Made by a program: the position numbers and the translations under genes
Notes under the pieces: model-generated
The model's database searches: none
What the model was told of the DNA's origin: nothing
Seen by the model: the letters and a program-made list of their open reading frames with translations, nothing else
Shown here: positions 8,522 to 18,002 of the stretch, one piece after another
How positions within the stretch are numbered: position 1 is the stretch's first letter
How the letters are laid out: each line of letters begins with the position of its first letter
Assembly: GCF_037976825.1 (NCBI RefSeq)
Contig: NZ_CP150269.1
Location: forward strand, 4,415,501-4,479,500
Direction: 5' to 3'
Source: Paenibacillus sp. FSL K6-1330
GTDB taxonomy: Bacteria > Bacillota > Bacilli > Paenibacillales > Paenibacillaceae
Length of the DNA stretch: 64,000 nucleotides

Positions 8522-9730
8522 ATGAAAAAAATCTACAAAGTACTAACAACCGCTACAGTTCTAGCGATGGCGGCACTGCCGATAGCAGCGAATGCACAGG
8601 ACGTCCCTCCTGCTTCAGCCCATACGGGACAAGGTAACATCATGAACCAGGTGAAGAAAAGCGTGCCTGGAACGATGGGCTACATAAAGGACTTCGTAAA
8701 TGACAAAACAGGCACATGGATTACCGTAGCCGGCCGGGGGTTGGCAGCAACCGACCAACAAGAAATCAGGCTCTCCGTATCCAAGGATACTAAAATCATC
8801 GATGCCCAAGGGAACCAGGTCCAGCTGCAAACGATCGTGGATAAAAACAAAGCGATAAAAGCTTTCTATAGCCCAAACATAACGAAGAGCTTACCCGCTC
8901 AAGGTTCGGCGCTTACGATTATTGTTCAGGATCACGACTTTGCCGTTATAGATGGAACTATCTCCGAGGTTAACAAACAAGGTATCCTTGTGGAGGGAAC
9001 CAATCTGTACAACGACAGCCAAGAGACCATTCTGCTTCATCTGGATCCAAAAGCAAAAATCATCGATCAAAATGGCAACACAATGAAAGCAAGCGACCTG
9101 AAAACCGGCATGAGCATTCGTTCCTTCTATGGACCTGCCGTTGCGTTAAGTATGCCGCCTCAATCAACAACGAATTATATTCGGGTCAACGCGGATGCCG
9201 AGAATAACGATCAGGAGCAAGCAGCCGGCATTGACGGAATCCTTACAGAAATGAAGGATGGAAGAATTAGCGTTTCCGGTAAACCAGTTAAAGCAGGTGA
9301 CCTCGAATACATCGTGCTCGCTGTTGATGGCGACACAAAGATTGTAGATGCCGAGGGCAAACCATTAACAGCTGAAGCCTTGAAATCGGGTCTGCGAATC
9401 GAAGCTGAATACGTGTCCGTGATTTACCCTGCCCTGTCGCATGCAGATAAGATCGTGGTCTCCGATACCTCAGCGCCCAAAGTCGAAGGCACGATAACTG
9501 CATCCGAACGCACTTCTAAGGATCAACTGTATATCAATGTAGGTTCAGATCAATCCACGGATAACGATATCATCATCACCATCTCCAAGGATACTCAAGT
9601 GATTGGACTGAATCCCGACGAGAAGCTGGAACCCGGCATGAAAATCGTGGTCTCCCACTCCCCGATCATGACCATGTCCATACCCGCATTCACTTCCGCC
9701 GAAGTGATTATGGTTCAAGCCGACAACTAA
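8522..9730 (+). CDS. Secreted protein with four tandem beta-rich repeats, unknown function
   Basis: 402 residues. The ATG at 8522 is chosen because TTGGAGG (8507-8513) is its ribosome binding site. A signal peptide (MKKIYKVLTTATVLAMAALPIAANA, cleavage after ANA) is followed by about four repeats of 90-100 residues. Each has an ISVSKDTKI(I/V)DxxG-like strand pair and a later (A/S)FYSP or EYVSVIYPAL-type block ending in a TIIVQ/IRVNA/KIVVS/IMVQA strand. No catalytic motif is visible, nor an S-layer or LPxTG anchor. It may be an extracellular binding or biofilm-matrix protein. It is monocistronic, bounded by terminators. Confidence 0.85.
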   Translation: MKKIYKVLTTATVLAMAALPIAANAQDVPPASAHTGQGNIMNQVKKSVPGTMGYIKDFVNDKTGTWITVAGRGLAATDQQEIRLSVSKDTKIIDAQGNQVQLQTIVDKNKAIKAFYSPNITKSLPAQGSALTIIVQDHDFAVIDGTISEVNKQGILVEGTNLYNDSQETILLHLDPKAKIIDQNGNTMKASDLKTGMSIRSFYGPAVALSMPPQSTTNYIRVNADAENNDQEQAAGIDGILTEMKDGRISVSGKPVKAGDLEYIVLAVDGDTKIVDAEGKPLTAEALKSGLRIEAEYVSVIYPALSHADKIVVSDTSAPKVEGTITASERTSKDQLYINVGSDQSTDNDIIITISKDTQVIGLNPDEKLEPGMKIVVSHSPIMTMSIPAFTSAEVIMVQADN

Positions 9731-9780
9731 GCTAATGTTCTGGCTGCTTACCGTAGCTAAAATAAATCGCCAAAAAACAA

Positions 9781-9822
9781 AAAAACATCGTACTCAGGAA
9801 TTCCTGAATACGATGTTTTTTT
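9781..9822. terminator. Bidirectional terminator between convergent genes
   Basis: A long near-perfect palindrome (arms 9781-9800 and 9801-9820, one mismatch) runs from AAAAACATCG to CGATGTTTTT. It gives T-runs on both strands, and serves the secreted repeat protein and the yebC-type gene. Confidence 0.88.
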
Positions 9823-9851
9823 AATGTAGTAAGATATCAATCGTTACTTAA

Positions 9852-10571
9852 CTATTCCTCAAATTCCACGTTGTGATACACCTGCTGAACATCCTCGAGG
9901 TCTTCCAGTGCATCGATCAGCTTCTCGAACTGTACCTGTCCTTCTTCCGGTAAGGTGACAAAATTCTGAGCCAGCATGGTAAGCTCGGCAACGGTAAACT
10001 CCGTAATTCCAGCGGCTTTGAATGCTTCCTGAACCGCATGGAACTGGTCGGGTTCAGCATAGACGATCACCGCTTCTTCCTCTTCCAGGATGTCACGGAC
10101 ATCCAGATCGGCCTCGAGCAGCAGGTCCATAACTTCCTCAGCCGACTTACCTTCAACGCCGATTACTGCGGTTGGATCAAACATATAAGATACTGAACCG
10201 CTGACGCCCATATTGCCGCCGTTCTTATTAAAGGCAGAACGTACAGCAGGCGCCGTACGATTGACGTTGTTGGTTAAAGCATCAACAATGATCATCGAAC
10301 CATTCGGACCAAAACCTTCATAGCGCAGCTCTTCATAATTCTCATCCCCGCTGCCTTTGGCTTTATCCAAGGCACGGTCAATAATGGCTTTCGGCACATT
10401 GTATGTTTTGGCACGCTCAAGAACAACCTTCAGCGCACGGTTGGACTCGGGATCCGGCTCGCCTTTTTTGGCAGCAACATAGATTTCTACACCGAATTTC
10501 GCGTATACGCGACTTGTATTAGCATCCTTGGATGCTTTCTTTTCCTTAATATTATTCCATTTACGGCCCAT
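9852..10571 (-). CDS. YebC/PmpR family protein (TACO1-like)
   Basis: 239 residues from [20 protein letters not shown], the conserved family N-terminus. The frame is open 15 codons further up, but this ATG has AGAGCGG upstream and matches the family. Typical blocks follow: [54 protein letters not shown]. YebC proteins were described as DNA-binding regulators; recent work supports a role in translation of difficult (for example proline-rich) peptides on the ribosome. The NxxEKK form resembles the Bacillus YeeI subgroup. Monocistronic. Confidence 0.94.
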   Translation of the reverse strand: MGRKWNNIKEKKASKDANTSRVYAKFGVEIYVAAKKGEPDPESNRALKVVLERAKTYNVPKAIIDRALDKAKGSGDENYEELRYEGFGPNGSMIIVDALTNNVNRTAPAVRSAFNKNGGNMGVSGSVSYMFDPTAVIGVEGKSAEEVMDLLLEADLDVRDILEEEEAVIVYAEPDQFHAVQEAFKAAGITEFTVAELTMLAQNFVTLPEEGQVQFEKLIDALEDLEDVQQVYHNVEFEE

Positions 10572-10740
10572 ACATTTCCGCTCTCTTTCATCATTGAATC
10601 TGTAGCCGGTATTCAATAAATACCCTTGTCCATTATATCTCTATTAAGTCCCTTGAACAAGGTTAAGAGCGTATATCCGGAAAATAGACACATCCCCGTA
10701 ATCATCAATCCGTGATGATCGCCGACGAGTAAGCTATAAG

Positions 10741-10905
10741 GAAGATTTTATATTCCAACAAATGAACGAGAAATTCTTGAAGGAGGCTGGAATTGCCCCC
10801 AGATATGTATGCCGGGTTGACGAACCTCCGGCTATTGCAAGTCTTGTTCGTGCTGGTCTTGGTGCTGCCCTCTTCGAATGTCTCAAAGGCACTTCCTGCT
10901 CATGA
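10741..10905 (+). pseudogene. Remnant of a LysR-family regulator (C-terminal piece)
   Basis: The frame starting upstream of 10762 reads EDFIFQQMNEKFLKEAGI and then VDEPPAIASLVRAGLGAALF, a classic LysR effector-domain segment in which a short xDxPxxIxxLVxAGLGxxLxP-like block follows a xAGxxP helix. The frame then degenerates and stops at 10905. No N-terminal helix-turn-helix is present in the 170 bp upstream, so this is a truncated remnant, not a working gene. It lies upstream of the efflux-type MFS gene that it may once have regulated. Confidence 0.75.
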
Positions 10906-10928
10906 ACAAATGCGGGAAGCGCTTTTTT
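10889..10928 (+). terminator. Terminator-like hairpin after the LysR remnant
   Basis: GCACTTCCTG (10889-10898) pairs with CGGGAAGCGC (10913-10922), with one mismatch and one G-U pair, followed by seven T residues. It overlaps the end of the remnant frame. Confidence 0.65.
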
Positions 10929-10960
10929 TACGAAAAAAGTAGATGAAATAAAAAAAACAG

Positions 10961-10995
10961 TTGATTATTTATAGACAAAATAATATTATGTCTAT
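10961..10995 (+). promoter_or_regulatory. Sigma-A-type promoter overlapped by a palindromic operator
   Basis: TTGATT (10961-10966), a 17-bp spacer and TATTAT (10984-10989) make a good housekeeping promoter for the MFS gene at 11081. Perfect inverted arms ATAGACA (10971-10977) and TGTCTAT (10989-10995) flank the -10 box, so a dimeric repressor (for example TetR or MarR type) bound here would block the promoter. No such regulator is adjacent. Confidence 0.6.
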
Positions 10996-11080
10996 GTATC
11001 AAACAACGAAATGCGCATTCGCTTGTTTTTTACGATATCCCATCTGTTAAGTACAGATCCCGAAAGGAGACACCTTCATT

Positions 11081-12286
11081 TTGCTTAACAATCCCTATGT
11101 TCGAACGATTGTCTTGTCACGCATTCTCTTGAATCTTGGCATTTGGGTTCGTAACTTTGCCATTCTGCTATACGTTACCGACTTGACAGGCAATAACCCT
11201 GTGTATGTATCCCTCATATCCGTAGCTGAATTTGCGCCCATTTTCTTGTTTGCCTTCATCGGCGGTACTTTCGCGGACCGCTGGCGACCCAAGCGTACTA
11301 TGGTCAGTTCTGATGCATTGTCTGCGGTATCGGTATTTCTCGTACTGATCGCCGTTCATAACGGGTCGTGGCAGGCATTGCTGGTACTTACGTTCGTCTC
11401 AGCTTCGCTGTCTCAATTCTCTCAGCCCTCAGCGATGAAGCTGTTCAAACAGCATGTACCCGCTGAACAGCTGCAATCCGTGATGGCCATGTTTCAATCG
11501 ATGGTTGCCTTCTTTACGGTCATCGGCCCGATCGCCGGTGCATTTGTATATCAAACGTTCGGCATAGAAGTATCGCTGATCGTAACAGGCGCGTTATTCC
11601 TGGGTTCTGGATTGATTCTGACAATGCTGCCCCGTGATTTACAGGAAGAGACACAATCCAAGCAGCAGAACCTGAAACAAGAGCTTATTGAAGGCCTTCG
11701 TTATGTGTGGAATAATCAAACGCTTCGAACCCTTGGCGCGACCTTCGCCGCGGCTGGCTTGGGAGCGGGACTTACTCAGCCGCTCGCGATATTTGTGACG
11801 ATTGAGAACCTCGGTCAGGATAAGTCATTCTTGCAATGGCTGTTAACGGTCAATGGGGCGGCGATGCTCGTCGGAGGGGGCTTCGTCATGGCATTTGCTA
11901 AGAAAATACCCCCTCAAACCTTACTTGCTCTCGGCCTGAGCGTTAGTGCTGTCGGGACCCTTGGTATCGGCTGGTCAACCAGCGTCATCTTTACGATACT
12001 GCTTCTAGTGCTTAACGGATTCTTTTATCCGACCATCCACATTGGAATCAACACCATGATCCTAAACAATACGGAGGGGCCGTATATCGGTCGGGTCGGC
12101 GGCGCCCTAACCCCCATCTATATGGGAATGATGGTGCTGGGCATGTCGCTGGGGGGATTGCTCAAAGACCAACTGTCCCTGTTCGCCGTTTATGCGGCCA
12201 GCACATTCTTATTCCTGACCGGTTCGGCGCTGCTGCTCCCTCTGTTGAAAAAGAAAACGAGCACCGCAAGCGTATTGGAGCAATGA
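11081..12286 (+). CDS. MFS efflux transporter (macrolide-efflux-like subfamily)
   Basis: 401 residues, TTG start with AAAGGAGA ten bases upstream. About twelve membrane spans; FADRWRPKRTMVSSD is the loop 2-3 signature. The N-terminal half with FSQPSAMKLFKQHVPAEQLQSVMAMFQS resembles the MFS_3 / MefA-like group, which exports drugs or siderophores. The substrate is unknown. It stands alone between a LysR remnant and a terminator, downstream of a promoter with a palindromic operator. Confidence 0.9.
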   Translation: MLNNPYVRTIVLSRILLNLGIWVRNFAILLYVTDLTGNNPVYVSLISVAEFAPIFLFAFIGGTFADRWRPKRTMVSSDALSAVSVFLVLIAVHNGSWQALLVLTFVSASLSQFSQPSAMKLFKQHVPAEQLQSVMAMFQSMVAFFTVIGPIAGAFVYQTFGIEVSLIVTGALFLGSGLILTMLPRDLQEETQSKQQNLKQELIEGLRYVWNNQTLRTLGATFAAAGLGAGLTQPLAIFVTIENLGQDKSFLQWLLTVNGAAMLVGGGFVMAFAKKIPPQTLLALGLSVSAVGTLGIGWSTSVIFTILLLVLNGFFYPTIHIGINTMILNNTEGPYIGRVGGALTPIYMGMMVLGMSLGGLLKDQLSLFAVYAASTFLFLTGSALLLPLLKKKTSTASVLEQ

Positions 12287-12291
12287 ACAAC

Positions 12292-12332
12292 AATAAGAGC
12301 CGCCTCACACATTTCTAGAGGCGGCTCTTATT
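12292..12332. terminator. Bidirectional terminator (MFS gene / anti-sigma gene)
   Basis: Fifteen-base arms (12292-12306 and 12318-12332, AATAAGAGCC...GGCTCTTATT) form a perfect stem with an 11-nt loop between convergent genes. Confidence 0.9.
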
Positions 12333-12335
12333 CTC

Positions 12336-13463
12336 TTATTTTATTTTGAACTCCAGCATATGTTTTTCTACTTCTTGTTCAGATGCATACGATGAACGGG
12401 ATTCAGGATACAACTTCAGTACCATAGACTCTGGATCATCCAGCATATTGCTGCTGAACGTATACTGAGACCCATCCTCCGTTCCGTGTCCCAACAAGCT
12501 GGACAATTTATAAGTTCGCCCATCTGCCGTCTTCGATACAATTTCGAATGGTTGTACCATGTCACTTATCGAAAGCTTGGTTTGAAAATCAATTTTTTTC
12601 CCAGGATCGTAAGCGAATCTTACTTGTGTCATGAGCGGAGAAATCTCAACCTCAGATAACACAATCTGATGATCGCCTAGCTTGAATGTTTGATTTGGTT
12701 GATACGTCTCCGTCTTGATTGAAGCAAATTTCGGATCCAAGTTGAACTTAATTTTCATCCTCTCGGAGTAATTCATCTCTGACTTGACCGTTCCTGTCTT
12801 GGGATCAGACAGTTTGCCTCGATCTACGGATGCAATTTGAAAATCCACTTCAATGCTTCTAGGGAAAGGTTGGCTGCGATCCAACTTTAATGTTCCACGC
12901 CCTTGCCAGCTTTGACTCTCCCAGCCTCCTATTTTTGAGGTATTTCCTAAAGAACGGCCTGTTTGCGCATCCTTCATTCTAACACTGTTCACATCATAGA
13001 TCTCCTGGCTGTAATCCGTCTTGGCTGAATATAACAGTATTAATTTGTTCTCGTCCGCTGTAACAGCATCGATGTTAATCTCGTAAAGTCCCGATTTCAC
13101 CGACTTGTTGATCATCTGAATATAATTGTTTCTTATCGCCGACTCCAATGTACTTTGATCGATATCATAGTCCATTCCCTTAAACTTGCTCAGTGCTCCC
13201 CAGTCCAACGTCTGCTCCTTGGCTGCCTGTGGAGCAACGGTGTCCTTGAACGGACTGAGCAGCCACAAACCGGCAGCCATAATAGTTATGAGTGTGATAG
13301 CAGCCACTTTCAAAGAAAGATTTCGAGATTTCCCGCGCGTCCGTCCCATCGCCAACCCGCGCTGAATAGCGTATGTAGCATCGATAGCATGAAGCTGCTG
13401 CCGTTGTTCCTGACGGATCTGTTCCGCATCGGCAAGCATTGCTTGTTCTTCAGGACTAGTCAT
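12336..13463 (-). CDS. Membrane anti-sigma factor, DUF4179 type
   Basis: 375 residues. A basic cytoplasmic N-terminal part (about 1-48) could bind the sigma factor. One membrane span follows (about 50-70, LSLKVAAITLITIMAAGLWLL), then a large extracytoplasmic beta-rich domain like the DUF4179 proteins found next to ECF sigma genes. The start overlaps the end of the sigma gene by 8 bp, so expression is coupled. The inferred role is to hold the sigma factor inactive until an envelope signal releases it. The signal is unknown. Confidence 0.88.
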   Translation of the reverse strand: MTSPEEQAMLADAEQIRQEQRQQLHAIDATYAIQRGLAMGRTRGKSRNLSLKVAAITLITIMAAGLWLLSPFKDTVAPQAAKEQTLDWGALSKFKGMDYDIDQSTLESAIRNNYIQMINKSVKSGLYEINIDAVTADENKLILLYSAKTDYSQEIYDVNSVRMKDAQTGRSLGNTSKIGGWESQSWQGRGTLKLDRSQPFPRSIEVDFQIASVDRGKLSDPKTGTVKSEMNYSERMKIKFNLDPKFASIKTETYQPNQTFKLGDHQIVLSEVEISPLMTQVRFAYDPGKKIDFQTKLSISDMVQPFEIVSKTADGRTYKLSSLLGHGTEDGSQYTFSSNMLDDPESMVLKLYPESRSSYASEQEVEKHMLEFKIK

Positions 13464-14007
13464 CCTGCCATTCCCCCCGATTATTCATTAATTTTCGTAA
13501 ATGCTCCAGCCCCTTGTACTGCCATGTCTTTACTGTTCCCTCCGGCTTGCCGAGGATCGCAGCTATCTCCTTCAGTGTCATGTCATTATAATATTTCAAT
13601 ATCAGCACATGTCGGTACTTGGGCTTCACCTTTTTCAGAACGGGCCACATAGCAAGCCTGTTATGATTGAACCCTTCCAAAGCTGGTTTGACAATCGCTT
13701 TTTCCAGCTCATGATCAGGCACTGGGACAGCTCGCTTGCGACGTCTCTGTTCGTCAATACAAACATAGATCAAGATGCGGATGATCCAGGCTTTGAATGC
13801 TCTCCCTTCTTTTAACGTTGAACGCTTGACCCATGCTCTACACGTCATCTCCTGCACTGCTTCCAGGGCATCATATCGGTTGCACAAATAACTGTAAGCA
13901 ATATGGATCAGTGTGTCCTTGTGTTCCATAATAGCCTGGTAAAAATCGGTTTCTTCTTCCGTTGTTGTCAGTACCACCTTTTTCATCTCTGCTTGGGAGC
14001 CCATCAT
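13456..14007 (-). CDS. ECF-type RNA polymerase sigma factor
   Basis: 183 residues. Region 2 is visible in HIAYSYLCNRYDALEAVQEMTCRAW and AFKAWIIRILIYVCID. Region 4 is in KPKYRHVLILKYYNDMTLKEIAAILGKPEGTVKTWQYKGLEHLRK, with a clear helix-turn-helix. No sigma region 1 or 3, as expected for ECF factors. It resembles the SigV/SigM-like groups but I cannot assign it. It is co-transcribed with the anti-sigma gene and preceded by an ECF-type promoter, which suggests autoregulation. Confidence 0.94.
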   Translation of the reverse strand: MMGSQAEMKKVVLTTTEEETDFYQAIMEHKDTLIHIAYSYLCNRYDALEAVQEMTCRAWVKRSTLKEGRAFKAWIIRILIYVCIDEQRRRKRAVPVPDHELEKAIVKPALEGFNHNRLAMWPVLKKVKPKYRHVLILKYYNDMTLKEIAAILGKPEGTVKTWQYKGLEHLRKLMNNRGEWQDD

Positions 14008-14048
14008 GATCTCCTCTCCTTCTCTCTCTATATGATGCTCTATGGGTT

Positions 14049-14077
14049 AAGACGGACGAACTCCCAAAACGGTTTTA
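14049..14077 (-). promoter_or_regulatory. ECF-type autoregulatory promoter
   Basis: Reading the minus strand, AAAACC (14076-14071), exactly 16 bases, then CGTC (14054-14051) match the Bacillus ECF pattern AAC-N16-CGTC. The site lies about 45 bp upstream of the sigma gene start. Confidence 0.65.
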
Positions 14078-14106
14078 ATTTATCTCAATCCCATGTGCAA
14101 TAAACA

Positions 14107-14148
14107 AAACAAACCGAAGCTCTCCTCAAGAAGAACTCCGGTTTGTTT
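14107..14148 (-). terminator. Terminator of the cysJI operon
   Basis: AAACAAACCG (14107-14116) and CGGTTTGTTT (14139-14148) are perfect arms just after the cysI stop; the minus strand continues with a T-rich tail. Confidence 0.82.
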
Positions 14149-14162
14149 ATAACTGAGTATCA

Positions 14163-15881
14163 TTATGCATGAAATTGTTGCCCGTCTAATACTTCCTTCA
14201 CGTAACCGGCACGAATAACAAAGTCACCGAAATGCTCGCCTTGCTCGCGTTCTTGTGCAAATTGCTTCATGATGGGACGAAGGGAATCCAAAATTTCGGC
14301 CTCACCGATGTTTTCCTTATAAAGCTTGTTCAGTCGGTGTCCGGAGAAACCTCCACCCAGGTACATGTTATATTTTCCAGGCGCCTTTCCGATAAATGCG
14401 ATTTCGGCCAGCATCGGTCTGGCACATCCATTCGGGCACCCGGTCATTCGAATGACGATATCCTCTTCGCGAAGTCCGTTCTCTTCCAGAATGACATCGA
14501 TTTTATCCAATAACGTCGGCAAATATCGCTCGGATTCTGCCATCGCCAATCCACATGTCGGTAGGGCTACACATGCCATGGAATTTCTTCTCAGGGCAGA
14601 ATCATGATGACCGTCCATAAGTCCGTAACGCTTGATGAGTTCTTCAATCTTTTTCTTCTTGTGGCTGCTGATATTGGCAATGATCAGATTCTGATTGGCC
14701 GTCAGACGAAAATCTCCATTATGGATTTGAGCGATTTCACGCAGGCCTGTCATCAGCAGGTAATCGGCTTCGTCTTTCACACGCCCGTTTTGGATGAACA
14801 GTGTAAAATGCCATTTGCCATTGCTGCCTTTAACCCAGCCGTAGCGATCACCATTATGATCAAAATGAAACGGTTTTGCCTCCTCCAGCTTCCAACCCAG
14901 ACGGCTTGTGAGCTCGCCCACAAACCAATCGATTCCGCGATCATCAATCGTATATTTGAAACGAGCATGCTTGCGCACCGCACGGTCTCCGTAATCACGT
15001 TGGATCATCACCGTCTTCTCGGCCAAGTCAACGATCTGCTCGGGTTTGCAGAAACCAATGACTTTTGCCACTTGAGGATAGGTTAACGGATCACCGTGTG
15101 TCATCCCCATGCCACCGCCTACCGAAACGTTAAAGCCTTTCAATTGTCCTTCCTCAATGATTGCAATGAGGCCAAGATCTTGGGAATACACATCAACATC
15201 ATTGGAAGGCGGCACAGCCATCCCGATCTTGAATTTCCGCGGCAGATACACCGGCCCATAAATCGGCTCCTGCTCCTCCTGGAGGCTGTCTACAATCTTC
15301 TCGCCGTCCAGCCAAATCTCATGATACGCACGCGAGCGCGGATCGAGATGACTGCTAAGCATACGTGCCCATTCGTATACCTCCGAATGAATTTCGGATT
15401 GATAAGGGTTCGGATTGCACATCACGTTACGGTTGACGTCACCGCAAGCAGCCAATGTACTAAGCATGGCTTCATTCACTTCTTGAATGGTGCTCTTCAT
15501 ATTCCACTTCAGTACGCCATGAAGCTGAAAAGATTGGCGTGTGGTCAAGCGAATCGTTCCGTTGGCATACTTTTGGGCTACATGGTCCATCATCAGCCAT
15601 TGCTCCGGAGTTACGACACCGCCAGCGGCACGAACACGCAGCATGAACTGGTAAGCAGGCTCAAGCTTTTGCTTGTGTCGTTCGTTACGCAAATCCCGGT
15701 CATCCTGCATATAACTGCCGTGAAATTTCATCAGCCGGTTATCGTCTTCGGGAATCGATGCCGTAATGCGATCCTCTAATGTCTCTACAAGACTGCCACG
15801 CAGATAGTTGCTTCGACGCTTGATGTCCTCAACATCACTATGCGGCGCACTATGGGGTGATACTAGATTATTATCAGACAT
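14163..15881 (-). CDS. cysI: Assimilatory sulfite reductase (NADPH) hemoprotein beta subunit
   Basis: 572 residues from [19 protein letters not shown] lies upstream of this ATG, and an upstream in-frame extension of 16 codons is not needed. The siroheme and 4Fe-4S ligands are all present: C437 and C443 in CVALPTC, C482 and C486 in [19 protein letters not shown] and the duplicated ferredoxin-like halves are typical. With CysJ it reduces sulfite to sulfide by six electrons in sulfate assimilation. It starts 37 bp after the cysJ stop, so the two form an operon closed by the hairpin downstream. Confidence 0.97.
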   Translation of the reverse strand: MSDNNLVSPHSAPHSDVEDIKRRSNYLRGSLVETLEDRITASIPEDDNRLMKFHGSYMQDDRDLRNERHKQKLEPAYQFMLRVRAAGGVVTPEQWLMMDHVAQKYANGTIRLTTRQSFQLHGVLKWNMKSTIQEVNEAMLSTLAACGDVNRNVMCNPNPYQSEIHSEVYEWARMLSSHLDPRSRAYHEIWLDGEKIVDSLQEEQEPIYGPVYLPRKFKIGMAVPPSNDVDVYSQDLGLIAIIEEGQLKGFNVSVGGGMGMTHGDPLTYPQVAKVIGFCKPEQIVDLAEKTVMIQRDYGDRAVRKHARFKYTIDDRGIDWFVGELTSRLGWKLEEAKPFHFDHNGDRYGWVKGSNGKWHFTLFIQNGRVKDEADYLLMTGLREIAQIHNGDFRLTANQNLIIANISSHKKKKIEELIKRYGLMDGHHDSALRRNSMACVALPTCGLAMAESERYLPTLLDKIDVILEENGLREEDIVIRMTGCPNGCARPMLAEIAFIGKAPGKYNMYLGGGFSGHRLNKLYKENIGEAEILDSLRPIMKQFAQEREQGEHFGDFVIRAGYVKEVLDGQQFHA

Positions 15882-15918
15882 GTTCCTTTTTCTCCTCTCG
15901 AAAACCACAGGGATGATC

Positions 15919-17757
15919 TCAATACACATCCCGCTGATAACGTTTCTGTTGCTGCATGAGCGTCAGATATTCCGCAGCTTCTTCCGGACTCATGCCGCCT
16001 TCTTGCTCGAGAATGGACCCCAGGGCGGAATGCACATCATGAGCCATCTTCTTCTCATCGCCGCAAACATAGACGCAGGCTCCTTCTTGGAGCCACTGAT
16101 ATAGCTCCTTGCTCTTCTCCAGCATGCGGTGCTGTACGTACACTTTTTGGTCCGTATCCCGAGAGAAAGCAACATCCATACGCGTCAGTACTCCATCCTT
16201 CAACCAACGCTGCCATTCAATCTGATAGAGGAAGTCCGTTGAGAAATGCTGATCTCCGTAGAACAACCATGATTTCCCTTCTGCCCCCGTCTCTTCCCGT
16301 TCCCCCAGAAAGGCTCTGAAAGGTGCCACGCCTGTACCAGGTCCGATCATAATGATCGGAGTGTCCGAATTCTCAGGCAGCTTAAAGTTCGGGTTATGCT
16401 GAATGTATACCGGCAGCGAATCGCCAGCTTCCAGACGCTCTGCCAATTGTACGGAACATACGCCGTAGCGATGGCGGCCATGTGCTTCATAACGGACCGT
16501 TCGAACGGTAACATGAACTTCATCGGGAAATGCTTTGGAGCTGCTTGCGATAGAGTAAAGGCGGGCCGGAATCTTGCGTAGTATGGATACAAAATCACTC
16601 GCCGCCACTTGCTGCAGACCATAATCCTGTACCAGATCGAGTAAATCCCGTTCCTCAATATAGGTGCGCAATTCCTGCTCATGACCTGGCTTCAGCAATG
16701 ATTGTAGTCCTTCATTCCCTGAAATCTTAACCACTTGCTCGATCAGAGGTTTCGTGAGAACCGTGATTTCATAGTGACGGAGCAAGGCATCTCGAAGCGT
16801 TCGCGCTTCACCATGCTTATTAATGACAACCACTTCATCAGCATTCCATCCCATAGCAGCGATGAGATCATCCACCAGCTGCGGGTGATTTTCCGGATAG
16901 ATTCCCAAGCTATCGCCCGGCTCATACTGCAAATTCGAACCTTCAAGAGAAATTTCGATATGGCGTGTTTCACGGTCGGATCCTCTTCCGTTCAAGTTCA
17001 AATTTTCGAGGATTTCCGCTTGAAATGGATGGCTTCTTGAAAATTCCGATTCCGTACTATCGCTCAGGGCTACCGCACTCCCATTTTCAACAACGGATGA
17101 TCCCGCTCCAGCCTCGTTCAACGATAGAAGAACCTGATTCATCCAATCTGCAGCCGACTCATCAAAGTCCACATCGCAATCTACTCTTGGCGTCAGCCGC
17201 TTGCCGCCCAATTCCTCGAGCCGCTTGTCGAAATCTTTACCCGTTTGGCAGAAAAATTCATACGAGGTATCCCCCAGCGCCAGTACGGAATATTGAAGAT
17301 GGTCTACCTGAGGTGCTCGCTTGCTATGCAAAAATTCATAGAATGGGATTGCATTATCCGGCGGTTCACCCTCTCCATGCGTACTGACGATAATCAGGAG
17401 ATTCTGTAACTTCTTCAGATTATTCGGTTTAAAATCGCTCATAGAAGACATCGTGACCTGCAGGCCAACCTCTTCCAGCTTCTTCGATAACTTTTTCGAT
17501 AATCCATGACCATTGCCTGTCTGTGATCCGTATAGGATGGTGACTTCTTTAGCAGCTGTTGCCACTGGCGCCGATACAGCGGCTAACGTGTTCGCTTGCG
17601 GTGCTGCCACAACTGCTGCTGCGGCTGCCGTTCCCTGTAATGCAGCGATAAATCCGCTGAGCCAGGTCCGCTGGGATTCTGTCAGTGTGGGCAGTAGGCG
17701 GTTCAGCAGCTCCACCTGTTCCTGATTAAAAGGACTGTTCATTACTTGAAGTTCCAA
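15919..17757 (-). CDS. cysJ: Assimilatory sulfite reductase (NADPH) flavoprotein alpha subunit
   Basis: 612 residues. The TTG at 17757 is chosen because GAGAGGTGG lies six bases upstream and the product then begins with [14 protein letters not shown], which matches the start I remember for Bacillus CysJ. Order: Ala-rich linker about 45-70, flavodoxin domain ([33 protein letters not shown]) binding FMN, FAD-binding region ([20 protein letters not shown]), and the NADPH domain ([32 protein letters not shown]). It passes electrons from NADPH through FAD and FMN to CysI. The promoter region is the 245-bp divergent gap towards cdaS; no S-box or T-box was seen there. Confidence 0.97.
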   Translation of the reverse strand: MELQVMNSPFNQEQVELLNRLLPTLTESQRTWLSGFIAALQGTAAAAAVVAAPQANTLAAVSAPVATAAKEVTILYGSQTGNGHGLSKKLSKKLEEVGLQVTMSSMSDFKPNNLKKLQNLLIIVSTHGEGEPPDNAIPFYEFLHSKRAPQVDHLQYSVLALGDTSYEFFCQTGKDFDKRLEELGGKRLTPRVDCDVDFDESAADWMNQVLLSLNEAGAGSSVVENGSAVALSDSTESEFSRSHPFQAEILENLNLNGRGSDRETRHIEISLEGSNLQYEPGDSLGIYPENHPQLVDDLIAAMGWNADEVVVINKHGEARTLRDALLRHYEITVLTKPLIEQVVKISGNEGLQSLLKPGHEQELRTYIEERDLLDLVQDYGLQQVAASDFVSILRKIPARLYSIASSSKAFPDEVHVTVRTVRYEAHGRHRYGVCSVQLAERLEAGDSLPVYIQHNPNFKLPENSDTPIIMIGPGTGVAPFRAFLGEREETGAEGKSWLFYGDQHFSTDFLYQIEWQRWLKDGVLTRMDVAFSRDTDQKVYVQHRMLEKSKELYQWLQEGACVYVCGDEKKMAHDVHSALGSILEQEGGMSPEEAAEYLTLMQQQKRYQRDVY

Positions 17758-18002
17758 CAATATCCACCTCTCAAAAGCGCACATTATTAATTCCTACTAT
17801 TACGATACAATTAATTTTATTTCTCCTTTGAACCTATCACAGCTTACCTGGACCGGTCAATTACAATGTTCTTATAGCATTTATCAGTTTTACTAATAAA
17901 TCGGATTTTCCGAGTTTAACTATAAGTGAAACTCCACCAGCTTTAAAGAATATCGATATCCCCGAATGGTAATGATACCAATGATAAGGAGGAAGATATC
18001 GG

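Noticed and set aside
15096..15779. 227-codon plus-strand frame inside cysI
   Set aside because: Antisense shadow of cysI with no ribosome binding site; cysI shows all catalytic motifs.
17785..18002. S-box or T-box riboswitch before cysJ
   Set aside because: No conserved riboswitch stem or anti-terminator pattern was found in this gap.
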